NCBI RefSeq assembly: GCF_009901525.1
Contig: NZ_CP019288.1
Location: 5,113,501-5,177,500, forward strand
Reading direction: 5' to 3'
From: Kordia antarctica
Lineage (GTDB): Bacteria > Bacteroidota > Bacteroidia > Flavobacteriales > Flavobacteriaceae
Length of the DNA stretch: 64,000 nucleotides
The notes beneath the pieces are model-generated. The model searched no databases. It was not told the origin of the DNA and saw only the letters and a list, made by a program, of their open reading frames with translations. The position numbers and the translations under genes are program-made. Positions 16,264 through 24,632 of the stretch are shown here, piece after piece; the first letter of the stretch is position 1; each line of letters starts with the position of its first letter.

Positions 16264-18123
16264 CTATATAAATTTTTTATCTAAATCATCTACACTTAGC
16301 GTGATGAAAATTGTTTTTTGAAAAGGCGAAACTGTTGGTTCTTTACAAGCAAAAAGATTGTTTACCAACGCTTGTTGTTCTTCGACTTCTAATTTTTTTC
16401 CTGTGCGAATTGCCATGCTTTTCGCTAATGATTTTACTAAAACGTCTGTTTGACTGAATCCTGTATCGGGAATTTCACCTTGAAAATCATTCAGCATTTG
16501 CTCAATAATAATTTGCAATTCGCTTTCAGAAATATTTGATGGAATTCCAGAAAGTTCAATCGTATCATCAGTAATTTTACTGAACATGAAACCGATATTT
16601 TCTAAACTTTCTTTGACTTCTTTTAAAAGTGCAATTTCGCTTGTAGAAAAACTAAACGTTACCGGAAATAATAATTGTTGACTTACGGCTTCGCTTACGG
16701 TAATATTTTTTAACAATTGCTCGTACAAAACACGTTGATGCGCTCTGTGTTGATCAATCACAACAATTCCTGATTTGATAGAACTTACCAAATATTTTCT
16801 GTGTAATTGATACGTTAACGTTTCGCGAGTTTCATCGTTATTGAAAAACGAACTTGTCACTTCTTCCGATTCAAATTCGATGCTTTCTCCAGAAAATCGT
16901 GTGGTGCTTGATCCAGATTCGAGTCCAACATACAAACTTTCCCAACCTTCTGTTGATTCTTTTCGGAAAGCCGGATGTCTTGGTGTTGCCGTATTTCTAG
17001 ACACCATTTTTTCGTCCGCAAACGGATTGAAACTTGAATCGACTTGTATTTTTGGAACACCAACTGATTTGTTTTTATAATCGTATGGCGTATCTAAATT
17101 TGAATCGCGATCAAAATCGAGTATTGGCGCAATATTAAATTGTCCCAAACTGTGTTTTACCGTCGCGCGCAACATTGCATACAACGAATGTTCGTCGTCA
17201 AATTTTATTTCTGTTTTTGTTGGATGAATATTAATATCAATCGTTTCAGGATTAACTTCCAAGTAGATAAAATAACTCGGTTGCATCTTATCTTTCAGTA
17301 AACCTTCAAATGCTGCATTAATGGCGTGATTTAAATAGGGACTTTTTATAAATCGATTGTTCACAAAGAAAAACTGCTCGTTTCTGCTTTTCTTTGCAAA
17401 TTCTGGTTTACCGACAAAACCTTTAATTTTCACAATTTCAGTATCTTCTTGAATAGGAACTAATTTCTCATTGGTTTTTCCACCTAAAATATTAACAATT
17501 CGCTGTCTGCTATTACTTATTGGAAGATTAAATAATTCATTTCCATTATGATACAACACAAAAGAAATATCTGAATGTGCTAAAGAAACACGTTGAAATT
17601 CGTCAATAATATGGCGCAATTCTACCGTATTTGACTTTAAAAAGTTTCGACGTGCAGGAATATTATAAAAAAGATTTTTGACTGAGATAGAAGTTCCTGT
17701 TGGCGTTGTCACGACTTCTTGCGCAACAATAGTACTTCCTTCAATTTTAATGCGCGTTCCGAGTTCGGAGTCGTCATTTTTCGTTTGCAACTCTACATGC
17801 GCAATTGCGGCAATGGACGCCAACGCTTCTCCGCGGAAACCTTTGGTGTGTAAATTAAATAAATCTTCTGCTGCTTTAATTTTGGACGTAGCATGACGCT
17901 CAAAGGAAAGTCGCGCATCAGTTTCGCTCATTCCAAATCCGTTGTCAATAACGTGTATAAGTGTTTTTCCAGCTTCCTTTACAATCAGTTTGATTTCGGT
18001 TGCTTGTGCATCAATTGCATTTTCAAGTAACTCTTTTACCACAGATGCAGGTCGCTGTACAACTTCTCCGGCTGCAATTTGGTTTGCAACATGATCGGGT
18101 AAAAGCTTAATTATGTCTGCCAT
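16264..18123 (-). CDS. mutL: DNA mismatch repair protein MutL
   Basis: A 619-residue MutL. The GHKL ATPase region has ELLENAIDAQ (31-40), DNGFGM (60-65), FRGEALASIAAI (96-107) and GTSISVKNLFYNIPAR (143-158). A C-terminal dimerisation domain begins near 432 after a variable linker. In nuclease-type MutL the motif is DQHA(X)2E(X)4E; here residues 457-468 read DQHRAHQRVLYE, so Ala is Arg and the first Glu is Gln (463), with E468 kept. Whether it can nick DNA is uncertain. Confidence 0.95.
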   Translation of the reverse strand: MADIIKLLPDHVANQIAAGEVVQRPASVVKELLENAIDAQATEIKLIVKEAGKTLIHVIDNGFGMSETDARLSFERHATSKIKAAEDLFNLHTKGFRGEALASIAAIAHVELQTKNDDSELGTRIKIEGSTIVAQEVVTTPTGTSISVKNLFYNIPARRNFLKSNTVELRHIIDEFQRVSLAHSDISFVLYHNGNELFNLPISNSRQRIVNILGGKTNEKLVPIQEDTEIVKIKGFVGKPEFAKKSRNEQFFFVNNRFIKSPYLNHAINAAFEGLLKDKMQPSYFIYLEVNPETIDINIHPTKTEIKFDDEHSLYAMLRATVKHSLGQFNIAPILDFDRDSNLDTPYDYKNKSVGVPKIQVDSSFNPFADEKMVSRNTATPRHPAFRKESTEGWESLYVGLESGSSTTRFSGESIEFESEEVTSSFFNNDETRETLTYQLHRKYLVSSIKSGIVVIDQHRAHQRVLYEQLLKNITVSEAVSQQLLFPVTFSFSTSEIALLKEVKESLENIGFMFSKITDDTIELSGIPSNISESELQIIIEQMLNDFQGEIPDTGFSQTDVLVKSLAKSMAIRTGKKLEVEEQQALVNNLFACKEPTVSPFQKTIFITLSVDDLDKKFI

Positions 18124-18126
18124 GTA

Positions 18127-18426
18127 TTATCTTCCTCTAGTAAATATTGATAGGTCAAAGTCAATAAAATACAAGAAAACGAATATGAGTACCGCAATAA
18201 TTACTAGTAAACGAACGGATACTTCACGATTTCCTCTATGTCTATTGGCTTTACGTGCTTCTTTCCAATGTCCTCCAAAGTCATTTGCATTGAGACCTTC
18301 TCTGTGTTTTTCAAATCTAGATCCTATTTCATAAACGTTTCCAACCTCTTTTCCTTCGTAGTAACGCGGTGTATAATTGAATCGTTTATTCTTTCTCAGT
18401 TTAAATGTACCTCCTTTTAAAAACAT
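18127..18426 (-). CDS. Small membrane protein upstream of mutL
   Basis: A 99-residue basic protein with a single C-terminal membrane segment (about 73-90, LLVIIAVLIFVFLYFI). The N-terminal part is rich in Lys, Arg and Tyr (RKNKRFNYTPRYYEGKEV). Homologues beside flavobacterial mutL have, as I recall, been mislabelled riboflavin synthase beta subunit; nothing here resembles that enzyme. Function unknown. It precedes mutL by 3 bases. Confidence 0.75.
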   Translation of the reverse strand: MFLKGGTFKLRKNKRFNYTPRYYEGKEVGNVYEIGSRFEKHREGLNANDFGGHWKEARKANRHRGNREVSVRLLVIIAVLIFVFLYFIDFDLSIFTRGR

Positions 18427-18516
18427 AGTCGTAGAATTATATCAAAGTTACCTAAAAACAAAACAAAAACCATTCCTAAAACTATAAAAATTGTTAAAAT
18501 GTGTTTGATTAGAATT

Positions 18517-18546
18517 AAAAAAAGCTCCCAATTTGGAAGCTTTTTT
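18517..18546 (-). terminator. Terminator after purA
   Basis: Minus strand: AAAAAAGCTTCC, short loop, GGGAGCTTTTTTT. It follows the purA stop by six bases. Confidence 0.8.
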
Positions 18547-18551
18547 ATTAA

Positions 18552-19823
18552 TTATCTGTGTATTGTTTGCGTTCTATCAGGTCCTACAGAAACTACTTTG
18601 ATCGGAATTTCGAGCTCCTTTTCTAAGAAATCTATATATGCATTCAATTCTTTTGGAAGTTGAGAAGAATCTGTCATTTTGGTCAAATCTTCTTTCCAAC
18701 CTTTAAATTCTGTATAGATTGGTTCTACATTTTCAGGTTCAATATTGTATGGAAGATGCGAAATAGTTTCTCCTTTATATTTGTAAGCGGTGCATATTTT
18801 TAAGGTTTTAAAACCAGAAAGCACATCGCCTTTCATCATCATTAATTGTGTAACTCCATTTATTTGCGCTGTATATTTTAGTGCAACCAAATCGAGCCAT
18901 CCACAGCGTCTTCCGCGTCCAGTTACAGCACCAAATTCATGTCCAATTCGAGCCATATCAGCGCCAACTTCATCAAATAATTCTGTTGGAAAAGGTCCTG
19001 AACCTACGCGCGTTGTATACGCTTTAAAGATTCCGAAAACTTCTTTTATTTTGTTTGGAGCAACTCCTAAACCTGTACATGCACCAGCCGCAGTTGTTGT
19101 AGAAGAAGTTACAAACGGATACGTTCCGAAGTCAATATCTAACAACGAACCTTGTGCGCCTTCAGCTAAAATAGTTTTCCCGCTTTTTTGTGCTTGGTGT
19201 AAATATTCTTCGCTGTCAATGAATTGCAATGCTTTTAAAATTTCCACAGCTTCAAAGAATTCTGTTTCCATTTCTTCTAAATTGTACTGAACATCAACGT
19301 TGTAGAATTTAATCATGGACTCATGCTTGTTAGTCAATGCACGATATTTCTCTTTCCAATTGTCCAACTCTAAATCTCCGACACGAATTCCGTTTCTTCC
19401 AGTTTTGTCCATATATGTTGGTCCAATACCTTTTAAAGTAGAACCAATTTTGGCTTTTCCTTTGGAAGCTTCCGAAGCTGCATCTAACAACCGATGTGTT
19501 GGTAGAATTAAATGTGCTTTTCGCGAAATAATAAGTTTCGTTTTGATGTCAATATTGAATTGCGCCAAACCGTCTAATTCTTTCTTAAAAACCACAGGAT
19601 CAATCACGACGCCATTTCCAATCACGTTGGTAGCGGTTTCATGAAAAATTCCTGATGGAATTGTACGTAATACGTGTTTAATTCCATCAAATTCCAACGT
19701 ATGACCAGCATTTGGTCCACCTTGAAAACGTGCAATAATATCGTAGTTTGCGGTAAGTACGTCAACAATTTTTCCTTTGCCTTCGTCTCCCCATTGAAGT
19801 CCGAGTAGTAAATCTACTGCCAT
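18552..19823 (-). CDS. purA: Adenylosuccinate synthetase
   Basis: A 423-residue PurA, joining IMP and aspartate with GTP in AMP synthesis. The glycine-rich loop GLQWGDEGKGKIVD (residues 8-21) holds the catalytic Asp and Lys; GPNAGHT (36-42) holds the catalytic His. The switch region LAEGAQGSLLDIDFGTYPF and GVAPNKIKEVFGIFKAYTTR are intact, and the C-terminus has the GPDRTQTI guanine-binding motif. Near-standard length. It follows the Fur-family gene by 34 bases and is probably co-transcribed with it. Confidence 0.97.
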   Translation of the reverse strand: MAVDLLLGLQWGDEGKGKIVDVLTANYDIIARFQGGPNAGHTLEFDGIKHVLRTIPSGIFHETATNVIGNGVVIDPVVFKKELDGLAQFNIDIKTKLIISRKAHLILPTHRLLDAASEASKGKAKIGSTLKGIGPTYMDKTGRNGIRVGDLELDNWKEKYRALTNKHESMIKFYNVDVQYNLEEMETEFFEAVEILKALQFIDSEEYLHQAQKSGKTILAEGAQGSLLDIDFGTYPFVTSSTTTAAGACTGLGVAPNKIKEVFGIFKAYTTRVGSGPFPTELFDEVGADMARIGHEFGAVTGRGRRCGWLDLVALKYTAQINGVTQLMMMKGDVLSGFKTLKICTAYKYKGETISHLPYNIEPENVEPIYTEFKGWKEDLTKMTDSSQLPKELNAYIDFLEKELEIPIKVVSVGPDRTQTIHR

Positions 19824-19857
19824 TGTAATAATTTAGTTAGTGAGTTGTAGTTTGTAG

Positions 19858-20304
19858 TTATTTTTTCTTTGTAGCATAGAAATATAATGAGTGATTGTGA
19901 ATATCAATTTCAAAAATTTCTTCTATAGTTTTTTTAATACTTTGAATTCTTGGATCGCAGAATTCCATCACTTCTCCAGTATCTGTTAGAATAATATGAT
20001 CATGTTGTTTGTCAAAATATGATTTTTCGTAATGTGCCTGGTTTTGCCCAAATTGATGCTTTCGAACCAAACTACTATCCAATAAAAGATCAATAGTGTT
20101 GTACAGCGTGGCTCTACTAACTCTATAATTTTTATTTTTCATTTTAATGTATAGCGACTCAATATCGAAGTGCTCTTCGTTGTCGTAAATTTCTTGTAGT
20201 ATGGCAAAACGTTCAGGAGTTTTTCGATGTCCGTTATCTTCTAAAAACTTAGTAAAAACGTTTTTTACAATATCTTGATTAGTTTCCTCCATTTGTTGTT
20301 GCAT
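19858..20304 (-). CDS. Fur family transcriptional regulator
   Basis: A 148-residue Fur/PerR-like repressor. The winged-helix part includes [17 protein letters not shown] and [20 protein letters not shown], the recognition helix. The dimerisation part has [20 protein letters not shown] and [12 protein letters not shown]. Fur proteins usually have CxxC pairs that hold a structural zinc; here the first position reads TDTG and the C-terminal CxxC is absent. The regulatory His residues (HDH, NHS) remain. It may sense metal or peroxide; targets are unknown. A second ATG four codons in is an alternative start. Confidence 0.88.
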   Translation of the reverse strand: MQQQMEETNQDIVKNVFTKFLEDNGHRKTPERFAILQEIYDNEEHFDIESLYIKMKNKNYRVSRATLYNTIDLLLDSSLVRKHQFGQNQAHYEKSYFDKQHDHIILTDTGEVMEFCDPRIQSIKKTIEEIFEIDIHNHSLYFYATKKK

Positions 20305-20324
20305 CTTGGCTGAAGATTAAAAAA

Positions 20325-20332
20325 CAAATTTA
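20325..20332 (-). promoter_or_regulatory. Candidate -7 box (TAAATTTG) of the Fur-family gene
   Basis: Exact TAnnTTTG match on the minus strand, 20 bases before the start codon; no clear upstream TTTG partner. Confidence 0.4.
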
Positions 20333-20577
20333 CACTTATTTTTCAGATTTAGAGATATATTATCGTTTGGAATTCAAATAGACACGTAAAGTAGAGCGGA
20401 TTTATGATCATATAATTTGATTTTGTTTGTTTTTTCGCTTTTAAAAATGTACTTTTAGTAAGTATCTTTCTGAGTATCAGAAATATGCTTTCCTCTAAAT
20501 TTCATATAAGTAACATGGTTAGTCATGCCAATATTGGTATGTATTCTATTGTAATTAACTTTAATATTTTATATGTC

Positions 20578-20793
20578 ATGAAAAAAAAAGAATTTAACCT
20601 AAGACTTAATCTTCGTAAGAATGTAATTTCTAATTTAGATAGCAATCAAATAAAAGGAGGAACGAATCCAATTGTAATCACCATTCAATTCACCGTACAG
20701 TTTACCACATTAGTGACCAAACCAGAAGTCTGTGAAACGCATGGCGATGTGTGTACATTATATTGTGAAACCAAAGAGATATGTAACTATTAA
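20578..20793 (+). CDS. Double-glycine leader peptide 4
   Basis: A 71-residue precursor. Leader: FNLRLNLRKNVISNLDSNQI followed by KGG (residues 5-27). The 44-residue core is Thr/Val-rich at first (ITIQFTVQFTTLVT) and then carries four Cys (VCETHGDVCTLYCETKEICN). The start ATG at 20578 is chosen because the leader begins right after it; the upstream in-frame ATGs give no leader. It is an orphan, isolated between two reverse-strand genes, with its own terminator. Such precursors are class I lanthipeptide-like in Bacteroidota; modification and export partners are not in the window. Confidence 0.75.
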   Translation: MKKKEFNLRLNLRKNVISNLDSNQIKGGTNPIVITIQFTVQFTTLVTKPEVCETHGDVCTLYCETKEICNY

Positions 20794-20809
20794 CAACTTT
20801 ATTATGAAG

Positions 20810-20858
20810 AAAAAAGCTGTCTAAAACATTGATTTTTACGTTTTAAGACAGCTTTTTT
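20810..20858. terminator. Bidirectional terminator, peptide 4 / relA-spoT
   Basis: A stem of AAAAAAGCTGTCT paired with AGACAGCTTTTTT (with AAAAC/GTTTT extending it). It lies between convergent genes and can serve both. Confidence 0.85.
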
Positions 20859-20882
20859 AAGTATATTTTAATGAAGGAAACG

Positions 20883-23093
20883 CTAAGCGCGAGTTACTTT
20901 TTCAATTCCGTTAATTTTTTTCAGATTATTAATCAAGCGTTTTAATATTGAATTATTTTTCACAACTACAGTAACTCTTCCTGTGAAAATTCCGTCATTA
21001 GATGCAAAGCTAATATCTCTCATGTTTACGTTCATATTGCTTGAAATGATTTTTGTCACATCATTGACCAGTCCCATATTATCAATTCCAGTAAACTCTA
21101 AAAGTGCTTTAAATTCTTCTTGAGAAGAATCAATCCACTTTGCAATCATAATTCGGTATGCGTAATTGGCTTGTAAACTTACCGCGTTTGGGCAATCTTT
21201 CTTATGTACTTTAATGCCTTCATTTACGGTGACAAAACCAAAAACAGGATCGCCAGGAATAGGATTGCAACAATTTGCCAACTTATAATTTAGTTTTTCT
21301 TCTTCCTTACCAAAGACAATCAAATCATAGCGATTGGAAACTTCAGGCTGGTTGATTTCTTCGTTTGTATGTTGCGTTCTTCGAATTTTATTCTTAAAAA
21401 AGTTAAAAATACTATTGCCACGTTGCGACGCAAATTCCTTTAACTTTTGGTTGTCAATAGTGCCAATTCCAACACGATAAAACAAATCTAAACTTGTTTT
21501 TAGCTTAAAATGACTTACCATATCATTGACAGAAGCTTCATCAAGTGTAATTTTTAATTGCTTCAATTTTCTGCGTAAAATTTCTTTTCCGTCTTCTGCA
21601 ATGCCTTTTTTTTCTTCTCTTAAAGAAGATTTTATTTTAGATCGCGCTCTTGAAGTCGTTGCATAATCCAACCAGTTTGCATTCGGTTTAGATTTATCAG
21701 AAGTAATAACTTCCACCTGATCGCCACTTTGCAACTCATGACTTAGCGGAACTAATTTTCCGTTTACTTTTGCGCCACGCGTGTGATAGCCGACTTCCGT
21801 ATGAATACTAAATGCAAAATCGAGTGGCGTAGCTCCTTTTGGCAACGATTTTAAATCGCCCGTAGGCGTAAACACAAATATCTCTTTTGCGTATAAATTC
21901 AGTTTAAACTGCTCTACAAAATCAACCGCGCTTACTTCATGATTTTCTAAAGCTTCCTGTAGTTTATTTAACCAAGGTTCTAAACCGTTTTCTTTTTGTT
22001 CTCCTTCTTTATATTTAAAATGTGCTGCATAACCTTTTTCTGCAACTTCATGCATGCGATGCGAACGAATTTGTACTTCAACCCAACGACCTTTTGGTCC
22101 CATTACCGTAATGTGTAAGGCTTCGTAACCTGTAGATTTCGGTGAAGAAATCCAATCGCGCAAACGCACAGGATTTGGACGAAAATGATCTGTTACAATC
22201 GAATAAATCTTCCAAGCAAGGAATTTTTCATTGTCAAGGTCGTCTGTTTTATAAATAATCCGAATGGCAAATTTATCGTAGACTTCATCAAAAGTTACGC
22301 CTTGTTTCACCATTTTTCTACGAATGGAAAAGATAGATTTAAAACGACCTTTTATTTCATAAGTCAATTCTTCTTTATCCAAAGAATTTTTAATCATAGA
22401 AGCAAAGTTGTCAATATATTCTTGTTGTTCTTCTTTACTTTCCTCAATTTTATTTTCAATGTCGTTAAAAACTTCAGGTTCTGTATATTTCAATCCTAAA
22501 TCTTCCAATTCAGTTTTAATATTATACAATCCAATCCGGTGTGCTAAAGGCGCGTAAATGTATAAAGTTTCGGAAGCAATTTTGACTTGTTTGTGCGCAG
22601 GCATGGATTCCATCGTTTGCATATTGTGCAATCGATCGGCAATTTTAATAATAATTACACGGACATCATCATTAATTGTCAATAGCATTTTACGGAAATT
22701 TTCCGCTTGCATGGACACATCTTTATCTTTCTTTAAATGCGAAATTTTGGTCAAACCATCTACAATTTTTGCGACGGTAATTCCGAACATACGTTCAATA
22801 TCTTCTAGCGTATATTCCGTGTCTTCTACGACATCGTGCAATAGGGCAGAAGCAATAGAAGTTGCGTCCATTCCTATTTCGGAAGCTACAATTTTGGCGA
22901 CAGCAATTGGATGAAAAATATAGGCTTCTCCACTTTTTCTTCGTTGATCTTTGTGCGCGTCAACAGCAACATCAAAAGCTTTTCGGATGATTTTTTTGTC
23001 TTCGCTAGAAAGCACTTGATAACTAATGCGCAACAGTTCTTTGTACTGCTTGGCAATCGCTGCGTTTTCTTTCTCAATATCAATTTCTGTCAT
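20883..23093 (-). CDS. RelA/SpoT-type (p)ppGpp synthetase/hydrolase
   Basis: A 736-residue long RSH enzyme controlling the stringent response. The HD hydrolase domain is intact: FHPIAVAKIVA (H61) and LLHDVVEDTEYT (H86, D87). The synthetase domain contains IKGRFKSIFSIRRKMVKQG, FDEVYDKFAIRIIY, and the G-loop region SPKSTGYEALHITV. A TGS domain follows (IFVFTPTGDLKSLPKGATPLDFAFSIHTEVGY), then a Cys/His zinc-finger-like segment (LANCCNPIPGDPVFGFVT, HKKDCPNA) and a C-terminal ACT domain. Both activities therefore look functional. Confidence 0.95.
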   Translation of the reverse strand: MTEIDIEKENAAIAKQYKELLRISYQVLSSEDKKIIRKAFDVAVDAHKDQRRKSGEAYIFHPIAVAKIVASEIGMDATSIASALLHDVVEDTEYTLEDIERMFGITVAKIVDGLTKISHLKKDKDVSMQAENFRKMLLTINDDVRVIIIKIADRLHNMQTMESMPAHKQVKIASETLYIYAPLAHRIGLYNIKTELEDLGLKYTEPEVFNDIENKIEESKEEQQEYIDNFASMIKNSLDKEELTYEIKGRFKSIFSIRRKMVKQGVTFDEVYDKFAIRIIYKTDDLDNEKFLAWKIYSIVTDHFRPNPVRLRDWISSPKSTGYEALHITVMGPKGRWVEVQIRSHRMHEVAEKGYAAHFKYKEGEQKENGLEPWLNKLQEALENHEVSAVDFVEQFKLNLYAKEIFVFTPTGDLKSLPKGATPLDFAFSIHTEVGYHTRGAKVNGKLVPLSHELQSGDQVEVITSDKSKPNANWLDYATTSRARSKIKSSLREEKKGIAEDGKEILRRKLKQLKITLDEASVNDMVSHFKLKTSLDLFYRVGIGTIDNQKLKEFASQRGNSIFNFFKNKIRRTQHTNEEINQPEVSNRYDLIVFGKEEEKLNYKLANCCNPIPGDPVFGFVTVNEGIKVHKKDCPNAVSLQANYAYRIMIAKWIDSSQEEFKALLEFTGIDNMGLVNDVTKIISSNMNVNMRDISFASNDGIFTGRVTVVVKNNSILKRLINNLKKINGIEKVTRA

Positions 23094-23291
23094 AAGAATT
23101 AAAATTAAGCTAAAGAAATGTAACTAGCAAGTATGTTTTATGAATTTAAAAAAGAAAGTAGGGTTGCATAGAAGTATTGGTTTCACATACATTTTTTATT
23201 GTGTAAATGAATATTGATTATCAGTTAGTTATATGGTTTATTTGTATAGAATTTGAATTAGAAAAATCTTGAAAACTATTTTTTAATAGTT

Positions 23292-24101
23292 TTAACTTTC
23301 GAAATTTCGTTGCCGTTTGGCTTCAAAAATAACAATAGCCGCAGCAACAGAAACATTCATAGAATCAATTTTTCCTTGCATTGGAATGATGATATTTTGG
23401 GTAGAATTTTTCAACCATTCATCACTCAAACCTGTAGCTTCAGTTCCAACAACAATTGCAGTCGCGTTTTTAAAGTTTTGAATGTGATAATTCTCAGAAG
23501 CTGTTAATGCTGCGCAATAAATTGAAATTTCTTTTTCTTGGAGAAACGAAATGATTTCGCTCGTACTTGCCATCGCAACTTGTGTCGTAAACACACAACC
23601 AACACTTGAGCGCACAATATTAGGATTATACAAATCGGTTTTTGGATTTGCAATAAAAACAGCATCTACATTTGCGGCATCAGCAGTTCGGAGCAATGCG
23701 CCAATATTCCCAGGTTTTTCGGGTGCTTCGGCTACTAAAATTAAAGGTGTTTTATTGTGAAACGAAATTGTTTCGAGCGAATGTACTTTCGTTTCAACAA
23801 TTGTCAAAACGCCTTCTGTACTTCCGCGATAGGCAATTTTTTGATAGACATCTTTTGTAATTTCAATACATTCAGGCGAATTCTTAGTGTTTTCTAAAAG
23901 TATTTGTACACGTTCGTGCGAGCAAATTTCTGGATAAAATAAGATGGTGTTTATAGTGTAATTACCATCTAGCGCAAGCGATAACTCACGAAAACCTTCC
24001 AATACAAACTTTCCTTCTTTTTTTCGATTTCTCGATTTTTCTTGAAGTTGAAGTATGTATTTTACAATAGAATTTTGCGTACTAGAAATCTGTTTGTACA
24101 T
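23292..24101 (-). CDS. TrmH/SpoU family RNA 2'-O-methyltransferase
   Basis: A 269-residue SPOUT methyltransferase. An N-terminal substrate-binding part (NSIVKYILQLQEKSRNRKKE, then GKFVLEGFRE) precedes the knot domain. Motif 1 is EAPEKPGNIGALLRTADAAN (Asn and Arg), motif 2 is IVVGTEATGLSDEWL, and motif 3 is IPMQGKIDSMNVSVAAAIVI. It acts on rRNA or tRNA ribose 2'-OH; the exact target cannot be read. I place the start at 24101 (MYKQISSTQNS); the longer frame upstream adds a non-conserved segment. Confidence 0.92.
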   Translation of the reverse strand: MYKQISSTQNSIVKYILQLQEKSRNRKKEGKFVLEGFRELSLALDGNYTINTILFYPEICSHERVQILLENTKNSPECIEITKDVYQKIAYRGSTEGVLTIVETKVHSLETISFHNKTPLILVAEAPEKPGNIGALLRTADAANVDAVFIANPKTDLYNPNIVRSSVGCVFTTQVAMASTSEIISFLQEKEISIYCAALTASENYHIQNFKNATAIVVGTEATGLSDEWLKNSTQNIIIPMQGKIDSMNVSVAAAIVIFEAKRQRNFES

Positions 24102-24323
24102 GTTGCAAATATAGGAAAGAGTTTGTTTTTTGGAGTGAAATTTTTTGGCTAAAATTGTATAGAAGTATTTATTTTTTTTCTTACAAATAGCAAGTTGAAC
24201 ACAAGGTACTAACACCGAACTAAGTAAAAACTAAGGTCGATTTATAGTAGCGTTTGATTTGACTGTAAGTAATTGATAATGAGTGCCTAATGAGTTTTTT
24301 AAATTTCAACCGTAACTCATTGA

Positions 24324-24365
24324 AAAATGTAGCGGAGGTTTTACCCAAAACCTCCGCTACATTTT
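24324..24365. repeat. Perfect 19-bp inverted repeat hairpin
   Basis: The arms AAAATGTAGCGGAGGTTTT and its exact complement are separated by a 4-base loop ACCC. The GC-rich core (GTAGCGGAGG) stands out from the AT-rich surroundings. It is terminator-like but has no upstream gene on either strand. Confidence 0.85.
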
Positions 24366-24390
24366 GTTGTTTCTTGCTGTGGTTTTTAGT

Positions 24391-24412
24391 AAAACCTAAG
24401 CAGGTTTTTTTT
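24391..24412 (+). terminator. Terminator-like hairpin without a gene
   Basis: AAAACCT-AAGC-AGGTTTT followed by TTTT. It points rightward, but no gene to its left reads that way. Confidence 0.45.
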
Positions 24413-24632
24413 AGGAGTATTTTAAGGTTAAAATGCGAGATGGTTTTATATTTAGGAAAATAAGAGAAACTCCTATGATTTTTACATTCGTAACTATTTG
24501 ACGAAATAGAAATCTTTTTTAGGAATTCTTTAAAACTAAAGTAGAAATCCTTTAGATTTGTAGGAAATGGATGTTGTGTAATAAAAGTATGTTCGTTATA
24601 TGGATGTTAGTGATCATTAAGGGGCAAAATAA

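Larger units (their letters stand above)
24102..24632. other. Gene-free structured region
   Basis: 531 bases between divergent genes with no supported coding sequence. It holds an 8-bp inverted repeat AATGAGTT/AACTCATT (about 24288-24321), a perfect 19-bp hairpin (24324-24365) and a second terminator-like hairpin (24391-24412). Neither neighbouring gene reads into these hairpins. Confidence 0.6.

Noticed and set aside
18790-19290. A 166-codon forward frame inside purA
   Set aside because: Antisense shadow of purA, which is intact and fully conserved on the other strand.
22185-22914. Long forward frames inside the relA-spoT gene
   Set aside because: Antisense shadows; the reverse-strand enzyme is complete.
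24324-24365. An IS element end
   Set aside because: Only one short hairpin is present and no transposase gene or matching distant terminal repeat was found in the window.
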